Assembly (NCBI GenBank): GCA_964346175.1
Contig: CAYFTG010000006.1
Span: 1 to 64,000 of the forward strand
Reading direction: 5' to 3'
DNA length: 64,000 nt
Source: DTU032 sp964346175
GTDB taxonomy: Bacteria > Bacillota > Clostridia > Saccharofermentanales > DTU023
The translations under genes and the position numbers were made by a program. The notes beneath the pieces were generated by a model. That model saw nothing but the letters and a program-made list of their open reading frames with translations, had not been told where the DNA came from and did no database searches. Each line of letters begins with the position of its first letter. Position 1 is the stretch's first letter. Below are positions 43,928-49,788 of the stretch, one piece after another.

Positions 43928-45115
43928 ATGAAAAAGGGATTAAAAATAATTCAAGATAATTTAAATGAACTGAAGGCATCCGGCCTCTACAGTGAAGAGC
44001 GCATTTTGACTGTGCCGCAAGGCAGCGTGATCGACACAACTGAAACTAAGGGTGTCATTAATATGTGTGCCAACAACTATCTCGGTTTGTCGAACGATCC
44101 CGAGTTAGTGCAAGCCGCTAAGGAGAGTTACGATCGCTGGGGCTACGGCTTGTCGTCAGTACGCTTTATCTGCGGTACTCAGGTACAGCATAAAGAGCTG
44201 GAAGCAGAATTGGCGAAATTCTTCGGTTTCGAAGACAGCATTCTCTATTCATCTTGCTTCGATGCTAATGGCGGCCTGTTTGGCACCTTGCTCACCGAAG
44301 AAGATGCGATAATTTCCGACGAGCTCAATCATGCCAGCATTATTGACGGCGTTAGACTCTCGAAGGCTAAACGCTATCGCTATAACAATAACGATATGGA
44401 GCATTTGGAAGAGTGTTTACAAGAGGCAGAGGCTGATGGAGCCCGTATTAAGTTAATTGCCACGGATGGAGTTTTCTCAATGGACGGCATCATCGCGGAC
44501 TTAAAATCGATCTGCGATCTGGCGGACAAGTACGATGCTTTGGTGATGGTGGATGACTCACACGCCTCAGGCTTTATTGGTAAGAAGGGGAGAGGCACTC
44601 CTGAATTCTGTGATGTCTTGGGACGGATTGATATCATGACCAGTACTCTCGGAAAAGCAATGGGTGGAGCGTCCGGAGGTTTCACGCTGGCGAATAAGGA
44701 TACCGTAGCCTGGCTCAGACAAAAGAGTCGCCCCTATCTTTTCTCTAATACCCTCTCGCCGGCAATCGTCGCCACTTCCTTGAAAGTCTTAGAAATGATT
44801 CAACGCGACAGCTTCCTCATCGATCGTGTCAATGCGAATACAGAATATTTCCGTAAGGAGATCGTGGCTTTGGGCTTGGACGTTATTGAAGGGAGCCATC
44901 CCATTGTCCCCGTGATGGTTTATGACGCGAAAAAGGCCTTAGATGTCGCCGAATTCATGTTGGAGAAGGGCATCTATGTCGTGGCTTTCAAGTATCCGGT
45001 AGTTCCGGAGGGATTGGCTCGAATTCGCTGCCAGATTTCAGCAGCTCACAGTAAGGAAGAGCTCGACACCGCCTTGGCAGCCTTTGCCGAAGCAAAGAAA
45101 GAATTTGATCTCTAG
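43928..45115 (+). CDS. kbl: glycine C-acetyltransferase (2-amino-3-ketobutyrate CoA ligase)
   Basis: A 395-residue PLP enzyme of the alpha-oxoamine synthase family; it splits 2-amino-3-ketobutyrate with CoA into glycine and acetyl-CoA. Motifs: N-N-Y-L-G-L near 52, G-x-x-S-V-R-F-I-C-G-T near 75, D-D-S-H-A-S-G near 210, and the PLP lysine in S-T-L-G-K-A-M-G-G near 242. I chose ATG 43928, 7 bases after AAAGG; the frame is open back to 43853 within tdh but that extension is not family-like. It forms the threonine-to-glycine operon with tdh. Confidence 0.95.
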   Translation: MKKGLKIIQDNLNELKASGLYSEERILTVPQGSVIDTTETKGVINMCANNYLGLSNDPELVQAAKESYDRWGYGLSSVRFICGTQVQHKELEAELAKFFGFEDSILYSSCFDANGGLFGTLLTEEDAIISDELNHASIIDGVRLSKAKRYRYNNNDMEHLEECLQEAEADGARIKLIATDGVFSMDGIIADLKSICDLADKYDALVMVDDSHASGFIGKKGRGTPEFCDVLGRIDIMTSTLGKAMGGASGGFTLANKDTVAWLRQKSRPYLFSNTLSPAIVATSLKVLEMIQRDSFLIDRVNANTEYFRKEIVALGLDVIEGSHPIVPVMVYDAKKALDVAEFMLEKGIYVVAFKYPVVPEGLARIRCQISAAHSKEELDTALAAFAEAKKEFDL

Positions 45116-45138
45116 GCTCTGAACTAAGCGCTAAAAAC

Positions 45139-45173
45139 AAAAAGCTCCTAAGCACTTCGGCTAGGAGCTTTTT
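45139..45173. terminator. bidirectional terminator between kbl and the peroxide-defence operon
   Basis: A 12-bp perfect stem, AAAAAGCTCCTA and TAGGAGCTTTTT, around an 11-base loop. It carries T runs on both strands and serves the convergent kbl and rubrerythrin genes. Confidence 0.9.
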
Positions 45174-45195
45174 GCTACTAAAATAATCTTCAGAT

Positions 45196-45699
45196 TTAGT
45201 ATTTAATAAATTTTTCACCAAGAGCATTACAGATGAAGCATTTGTCAGGCCTTACCTTCTCGATATTGCCGCAAACGGGGCAGAGGTAATAGAAGATTTC
45301 TTCATCTTCCTCTTTGTCCAGATTGTCCAAGAGTTCCTGATACAAACCGGCGTGAACTTCCTCGGCTTTCATTGCGTAGGTAAAAGACCTTGCTGCCGCG
45401 GTATTGCCCTCAGCTTCAGCCTGTTCAACATAAGGCGGGTACATGCTGGTGTACTCGTAAGTTTCGCCTTCAACGCCGTCTTTGAGGTTCTCGGCAATAG
45501 TGCCGACTTTGCCCGCGACTTCAAAATGCCTGATCGCATGGATGGTTTCGGCATCAGCAGCTGCACGGAAAAGCTTGGCGGCATTTGCATAGCCGTCTTT
45601 CTCGGCCTTCTTAGCGTAGGCTGTGTACTTTCTGTTTGCTTCTGATTCACCTGTAAAGGCGGTCATTAAATTGTCTACTGTTGATGGTTTTTCACTCAT
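45196..45699 (-). CDS. rbr: rubrerythrin as an internal translation product
   Basis: A 167-residue rubrerythrin of standard length if translation starts at the internal ATG 45699-45697. It starts M-S-E-K-P-S-T-V-D-N-L and contains the di-iron and rubredoxin-type motifs described in the fusion entry. The site GAGGAGGA lies 7 bases before this ATG. Whether cells make the short form, the fusion, or both cannot be told from sequence; the intact ribosome site argues for at least some short product. Confidence 0.6.
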   Translation of the reverse strand: MSEKPSTVDNLMTAFTGESEANRKYTAYAKKAEKDGYANAAKLFRAAADAETIHAIRHFEVAGKVGTIAENLKDGVEGETYEYTSMYPPYVEQAEAEGNTAAARSFTYAMKAEEVHAGLYQELLDNLDKEEDEEIFYYLCPVCGNIEKVRPDKCFICNALGEKFIKY

Positions 45700-46197
45700 T
45701 GATTGTTCCTCCTCGTATTTTTCATGATATTTATCATGTTTCTTTATAAGTTTTTCGACTGTTTCGCGCGGAAAATCTTCCGCTTGTTCTTGCTCTAAGA
45801 GCGATTGCAAAAATAATTTTGTGTTGTCACTTTGGGGCAAGAGAAAACCTGACTCACGCAGGAGTTCTTCCGCCATGATGTGATTGGCTCTCTCCAGCGC
45901 AGCGGCCAGTTTGCCCGGCAAAGCTGCCGCAATATTCTCTTGCTGAGATTTGCTGCGCAACAATTTGTGCAGTGCATTGACTACATTATCTTCTACTTCC
46001 TGTTGTTCGGGATAAAAATGCGGCACCATAGAAATCGCACCGGAAGGGCAAGCATCAGCACAATCGCCGCAACCGATGCAGGTGTCTACATCAATGATAC
46101 TGTTTTCCGTATCAGTAGCGCCTGTAGGGCAGACATAAAGACATAAGCAGTCTTTCGTGCACAGTCTGATATTTCTTACTGCATATTTTTCTGACAT
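45196..46197 (-). CDS. ferredoxin-rubrerythrin fusion protein
   Basis: A 333-residue open frame joining two proteins that are usually separate. Residues 1-60 are a two-cluster ferredoxin with C13-C17-C19-C23 and C40-C43-C46-C50. Residues 60-166 match the helical tail of clostridial 4Fe-4S proteins (M-A-E-E-L-L-R-E-S-G-F-L-L-P-Q). Residues 167-333 are a complete rubrerythrin with a ferritin-like di-iron domain (E-S-E-A-N-R-K, A-E-T-I-H, A-E-E-V-H-A) and a rubredoxin centre C-P-V-C...C-F-I-C. Rubrerythrin reduces peroxide using electrons from rubredoxin-type carriers, and the fused ferredoxin could feed it. An internal start at residue 167 has a strong ribosome site, so both long and short products are likely. 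It is the last gene of the PerR operon, 4 bases after the rubredoxin-like gene. Confidence 0.85.
   Translation of the reverse strand: MSEKYAVRNIRLCTKDCLCLYVCPTGATDTENSIIDVDTCIGCGDCADACPSGAISMVPHFYPEQQEVEDNVVNALHKLLRSKSQQENIAAALPGKLAAALERANHIMAEELLRESGFLLPQSDNTKLFLQSLLEQEQAEDFPRETVEKLIKKHDKYHEKYEEEQSMSEKPSTVDNLMTAFTGESEANRKYTAYAKKAEKDGYANAAKLFRAAADAETIHAIRHFEVAGKVGTIAENLKDGVEGETYEYTSMYPPYVEQAEAEGNTAAARSFTYAMKAEEVHAGLYQELLDNLDKEEDEEIFYYLCPVCGNIEKVRPDKCFICNALGEKFIKY
45697..45714 (-). promoter_or_regulatory. internal ribosome-binding site within the fusion gene
   Basis: Reverse-strand GAGGAGGA (45714-45707), a 7-base spacer and ATG (45699-45697). The same bases encode E-E-E in the linker of the long product. 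Confidence 0.7.
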
Positions 46198-46201
46198 TTT
46201 T

Positions 46202-46849
46202 CTACCTCGCCTCTACCAAGTCAAATTTCCAATTGGGTACTTTGCAGACAGGGCACACTTCCGGCAGATTATCCCCCAGATAAACAAAACCGCAAATCGT
46301 GCAGACATAGACATCAGTGTCTTCGACCAGTGCATCGCCCTGAACTTCATAGCGAGAGAGCAGTGACTTAACTATGCGGCTGACCTTCTCGGTCCAAACA
46401 AGCGCTCGTAAAGCTCCTCTGTCTCCTGCTTCTGTCGCAAGCTTGTTCGCGTTGGGAAAATCTTCTTCCAAATCAACCGTCAATAGATCCTGCATCTTTG
46501 CATATGAAGGATCTTCTTCGGGTGCAGCCACGCCTTTAAAGTAGTCAGAAAGCTGCTTGAAGGCATCCGCCTCTTCAGTCTGATACTGTTTCTCGTAGCC
46601 ACGTGCCAGATTCGAGCATAGCGCACTCATCTCACGGGCAGTGTAGTCTGTGGAAATCTCCTGATAAACAGCAGAATCCTTTTGTGTCCGGATCTCTTTC
46701 TCCTCTTCAGCCAGAGCTTCTCCCGAGGCTTCAAACTCGAATTTCATTGCGCCGCACAGTGGACAGGCCCAGTTATTCGGTAGATCTTCCCATGGCCCGT
46801 CAGCTCCATCATAGATGTAACCGCAAACGGTACATACATAACTCACCAT
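46202..46849 (-). CDS. double-rubredoxin-domain protein of the peroxide operon
   Basis: A 215-residue protein with a rubredoxin domain at each end and a helical middle (about 50-180). The N-terminal centre is C-T-V-C-G-Y near residue 6 with C-P-L-C-G near 29. The C-terminal one is C-T-I-C-G-F near 185 with C-P-V-C-K near 200. The middle resembles the truncated ferritin-like fold of rubrerythrin relatives but lacks an obvious di-iron ligand set. It probably carries electrons to rubrerythrin. TAGGAGGT precedes ATG 46849. It lies between perR (18-base gap) and the fusion gene (4-base gap). Confidence 0.82.
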   Translation of the reverse strand: MVSYVCTVCGYIYDGADGPWEDLPNNWACPLCGAMKFEFEASGEALAEEEKEIRTQKDSAVYQEISTDYTAREMSALCSNLARGYEKQYQTEEADAFKQLSDYFKGVAAPEEDPSYAKMQDLLTVDLEEDFPNANKLATEAGDRGALRALVWTEKVSRIVKSLLSRYEVQGDALVEDTDVYVCTICGFVYLGDNLPEVCPVCKVPNWKFDLVEAR

Positions 46850-46867
46850 TAATTACCTCCTATATAT

Positions 46868-47293
46868 TTATTTTTCAGAGTAGCTTCCCCCAGATTCCAA
46901 ACAGTTCGGACAAAGTCCTCTGAAATATACGTCTTTTTCTCTTATCTCAAAATTAGCGAGATCGCTCGATTTTATCTCATCTACGTTAAGGTTGAAGTCG
47001 AAAATTTTATTACAGGAGGTGCATTTGAAATGTCCATGATCGTCACTAATAATTTCGTAGCGCTTTTCGTTTTCCTCAATGGTTAAAACATTGACCAAGC
47101 CGACCTTTTCCAGTAAGTGTAGAGTGTTATAAACTGTGGCTTTGGATAGACTTGGGATGTCTTCTTGAAGTTCAACATAAATATCATCCACACTGGGATG
47201 GACCCGGTTTTGGACGAGAAATTCTAGCACCTTAAGCCTCGGGTGAGAGAGGCGAATGTTTTTATCTTGTAATTTTTGTATTAATTCTTCCAT
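46868..47293 (-). CDS. perR: Fur-family peroxide-response repressor (PerR-like)
   Basis: A 141-residue Fur-family regulator. The winged-helix domain has R-L-S-H-P-R-L-K-V-L, H-P-S-V-D-D-I-Y and the recognition helix L-S-K-A-T-V-Y-N-T-L. The dimer domain has D-D-H-G-H-F-K-C-T-S-C near residues 84-94 and a second C-P-N-C pair near 128 for the structural zinc. The regulatory His/Asp set and its place ahead of rubredoxin and rubrerythrin genes support PerR over Fur or Zur. A near-consensus PerR box lies 44 bases upstream, suggesting self-regulation of the whole operon. Confidence 0.85.
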   Translation of the reverse strand: MEELIQKLQDKNIRLSHPRLKVLEFLVQNRVHPSVDDIYVELQEDIPSLSKATVYNTLHLLEKVGLVNVLTIEENEKRYEIISDDHGHFKCTSCNKIFDFNLNVDEIKSSDLANFEIREKDVYFRGLCPNCLESGGSYSEK

Positions 47294-47336
47294 AATTATT
47301 GCTCACAATTAGTATTCAGGATAAATGAGTTAATAT

Positions 47337-47351
47337 TTGTAATGATTCTAA
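47337..47351 (-). promoter_or_regulatory. PerR/Fur box
   Basis: TTGTAATGATTCTAA on the + strand matches TTATAAT-N-ATTATAA at 12 of the 14 defined positions. It lies upstream of perR in a promoter-like AT-rich stretch. The remaining spacer (47352-47544) shows no other feature I can support. Confidence 0.65.
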
Positions 47352-47544
47352 TTATGTATACAGTATTAATATATAACAATGAACGGAGAGAATCAAGTGA
47401 ATTTTAAGTATTTTGTGTAATTTTGTTTGCGTTAAGGACAAGACGAGGATGCAGTGAAGGTCAGAGTAATAATAGTTGATTCTGCTAGAATAAAATAAGC
47501 AGGTAATTCGCGTAGAGATTTGACCGAGAAAGAAAGGAGTAACA

Positions 47545-47796
47545 ATGCAGGCTTATTTGAAAACGATCAGAGACGCCATGATAATTGATGGAAACAATAT
47601 TTCCTTCCAATACATGAGAAAAATCTGCGGCATTTTCTCCACAGTTACAGAAGGCGTGTTTTCGTTTACTTCGCGGTTCGGCGACTTAACCAAAGATTAC
47701 TCCAATATTGATGATGCGCTAACTGATGATTTTTTCGGTGGTAATTCCATTGCAGAATTAGTTGCTGATAAGGGTATTCGAATAGAATATCATTAG
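47545..47796 (+). CDS. small protein of unknown function
   Basis: An 83-residue soluble protein, slightly acidic, with no motif that I recognise. The C-terminal half is rich in Asp and Gly (D-D-A-L-T-D-D-F-F-G-G). A good AAAGGAG ribosome site lies before ATG 47545, which is the main reason to accept it. It stands between the divergent perR operon and the tRNA-Lys gene, and no neighbour hints at its role. The following 150 bases (47797-47945) hold nothing I can name. Confidence 0.55.
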   Translation: MQAYLKTIRDAMIIDGNNISFQYMRKICGIFSTVTEGVFSFTSRFGDLTKDYSNIDDALTDDFFGGNSIAELVADKGIRIEYH

Positions 47797-47945
47797 TGTT
47801 ACAAGGAAAGTAATGAAGCTCAAAAATCCCCTGGTGGGTGTTTTCTTGGGGAAAAATCTAGGAGACTCGGATACTTTTTTCCTAACTTGAAAGGGGACAA
47901 GTAATGATTTACATTCTCTATGGATTCTGAGATGGATATCGTAGC

Positions 47946-47981
47946 AAAAAGCCCCCAAAACCTTGTCGTTTCAGGGGCTTT
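47946..47981 (-). terminator. intrinsic terminator of tRNA-Lys
   Basis: On the reverse strand AAAGCCCC pairs with GGGGGCTTT, with G-A-A-A-C opposite G-T-T-T-T extending the stem, followed by a T run. It starts 5 bases after the tRNA. Confidence 0.8.
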
Positions 47982-47985
47982 ACGT

Positions 47986-48061
47986 TGGTACACCATTAGG
48001 GATTCGAACCCTAGACCTACTGATTAAGAGTCAGTTGCTCTACCGACTGAGCTAATGGTGC
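47986..48061 (-). tRNA. tRNA-Lys (anticodon CTT)
   Basis: 76 nt with encoded CCA. Acceptor GCACCAT pairs with ATGGTGT (G-U at the first pair); D arm GCTC-AGTCGGTA-GAGC; anticodon stem ACTGA/TCAGT with loop CTCTTAA, anticodon CTT; T arm CTAGG-GTTCGAA-TCCCTA region is standard. It reads AAG codons. Confidence 0.96.
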
Positions 48062-48077
48062 GTTTGAGTACTCAGAG

Positions 48078-48107
48078 ATTATAGGAGTAAATTAATGCAT
48101 TTGTCAA
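48078..48107 (-). promoter_or_regulatory. promoter of tRNA-Lys
   Basis: Reverse-strand TTGACA (48107-48102), an 18-base spacer and TATAAT (48083-48078): both hexamers are exact consensus, 16 bases before the tRNA. Confidence 0.85.
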
Positions 48108-48193
48108 CAGTAAAAAATAAAGGAGTCATTAGACGCTGCTAAAGTCAAAGCGTCATTAATTTACATTAAAACTAATATTTGATGAGCTGATTC

Positions 48194-48222
48194 TTGCAGC
48201 AGTTCTAATCATTTGATAATAT
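48194..48222 (+). promoter_or_regulatory. promoter of the CNNM/CorC gene
   Basis: TTGCAG at 48194-48199, a 17-base spacer and TAATAT at 48217-48222. It predicts a leader of about 97 bases before the start codon. Confidence 0.55.
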
Positions 48223-48248
48223 AGGCGCATCGTCGACTTAGCGAGAGA

Positions 48249-48301
48249 GGAAAATATATTTACAGTGAAGGTCACTGTTGCCTTTGAGGCAAAATATTTC
48301 C
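48249..48301 (+). ncRNA. three-way-junction leader RNA of the CNNM/CorC gene
   Basis: A closing stem (48249-48257 with 48294-48301, 8 bp and one bulged A) encloses two back-to-back hairpins. P2 is ACAGTG/CACTGT with a 5-base loop; P3 is TGCCT/AGGCA with a 3-base loop. The fold ends 9 bases before a TAGGAGGT ribosome site. I could not match it to the Mg2+ (M-box), Mn2+ (yybP-ykoY) or Ni/Co riboswitch patterns. A role in metal sensing is inference from the downstream transporter. Confidence 0.5.
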
Positions 48302-48325
48302 TGCAACACTTAGGAGGTATAATCC

Positions 48326-49750
48326 TTGGACGGTTCCGGCTGTATTAGCCCTCTTTGGAGGGTTTTGCTGTCAAATCAAAACTTAGCGATCCCACCACAA
48401 TCCGGTTCCTTAGCTTTTGATTTGATTCTAATTTTTATCTTAATCTTGATCAACGGCTTTTTTGCCGGATCAGAGATGGCAATCGTTACACAAAACGACA
48501 ATCGTATCAGAAAACTGGCCGATGAAGGTAATTCAGCTGCAAAAAAACTATTGAAGATTGTTGAAGACAAGAGCCAAATTTTGGCTACAATTCAAGTGTC
48601 TATCACCTTTGCAGGCTTTCTTTCTAGTGCTTTTGCAGCTGATAAGATCTCATCACGCCTTTATGTGGCTATTGATCCCACCTTTCAAAACCCATGGCTG
48701 CAAACGCTTTTCCTTGTCCTTATAACAATTCTGGTGTCATATTTCTCACTAGTTTTGGGAGAACTGGTTCCGAAGCGTCTAGCCATGCGCAACCCTGAGA
48801 AGATGTCTTTGAAGGTTGTGCCGGTTTTAATATTCTTTGACTTCATCTTCCGCCCTTTTACAAAATTATTAAATTGGAGCACCAACGGTGTTTTACGCCT
48901 TATGGGCATTGATCCTAAGGAAACCCAAGATACTGTTACGGAGGACGAAATTCGTATTCTGGCAGAAGTAGGGGTAGATTCAGGGGACCTGCCGGCAGAA
49001 GACGCTTTCTTGATTGACAACATCTTTGCTTTCGATGATAAGGATGTGGGAGAAATTATGACTCCGCGTCTTTCAGTTAGTGCTATATCTGTTGACGCTA
49101 CTTACGATGAGGCGGTCAACTTTGCCGCTAATGCGCATTTTTCACGCTTTCCGGTTTATGAAGATGACTTAGACAACATCGTTGGCACGCTTTTTCTTAA
49201 AGATCTGATGCGTGTTCCTCAAGATGAACGCGGAGAGGCATTTGATTTGCATAAGATAATGCGAAATGCTTACTTCGTTCCTGAAGGTAAGCAAATTGAT
49301 GTATTATTTCGGGAGATGAAATCTAAACATATATCCATGGCAATTGTCGTGGATGAGTATGGCGGCACGGAAGGTTTGGTTACGATGGAAGACCTGCTGG
49401 AAGAAATAGTGGGTGAAATCGAGGATGAGTATGATCCTCCGAAGAACGACGTAATCGCGAACGATGACGGCAGCTTTATCATGAGTGGTTTGCTGACGCC
49501 GCAGGAAGCGGGCCGATATGTCGAGGCTTTGGACGAACTTGAAGAGGATGACAACTACGATACAATCGCAGGTTTTGTACTTTCGCTATTGGGAAGAATA
49601 CCTTCGGCTGATGAAAATGCCAGCGTAGTGTTTGAAAATCTTCGTTTTACAGTTTTGAAAATGGATGATCGCCGTATCGATCAGATTTTATTGGAGATTT
49701 TACCCGAAGAGGAGCTTTCGGAAGATGAGTCCGGAAATGAAAATAATTAG
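48326..49750 (+). CDS. CNNM/CorC-type transporter (hemolysin-C family) with CBS domains
   Basis: A 474-residue protein. The DUF21/CNNM membrane domain has F-D-L-I-L-I-F-I-L-I-L-I-N-G-F-F-A-G-S-E-M-A near residues 30-50 and G-E-L-V-P-K-R-L-A near 145. A CBS-domain pair follows (E-I-M-T-P-R-L near 240; V-V-D-E-Y-G-G-T-E-G-L-V-T near 340), then the CorC/HlyC C-terminal domain. Family members are linked to Mg2+ or Co2+ efflux; the ion here is unproven. The start is TTG 48326, 7 bases after a strong TAGGAGGT. It has its own promoter and a structured leader, and a Ca2+ ATPase follows after 38 bases. Confidence 0.92.
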   Translation: MDGSGCISPLWRVLLSNQNLAIPPQSGSLAFDLILIFILILINGFFAGSEMAIVTQNDNRIRKLADEGNSAAKKLLKIVEDKSQILATIQVSITFAGFLSSAFAADKISSRLYVAIDPTFQNPWLQTLFLVLITILVSYFSLVLGELVPKRLAMRNPEKMSLKVVPVLIFFDFIFRPFTKLLNWSTNGVLRLMGIDPKETQDTVTEDEIRILAEVGVDSGDLPAEDAFLIDNIFAFDDKDVGEIMTPRLSVSAISVDATYDEAVNFAANAHFSRFPVYEDDLDNIVGTLFLKDLMRVPQDERGEAFDLHKIMRNAYFVPEGKQIDVLFREMKSKHISMAIVVDEYGGTEGLVTMEDLLEEIVGEIEDEYDPPKNDVIANDDGSFIMSGLLTPQEAGRYVEALDELEEDDNYDTIAGFVLSLLGRIPSADENASVVFENLRFTVLKMDDRRIDQILLEILPEEELSEDESGNENN

Positions 49751-49788
49751 GGTAAACAAAACAAAAATGGAGGAAATATAGGCAGCCG

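Noticed and set aside
48229..48318. M-box, yybP-ykoY or Ni/Co riboswitch before the CNNM transporter
   Set aside because: None of the conserved loop sequences that I know for these classes are present. Only the unassigned three-way junction is supported.
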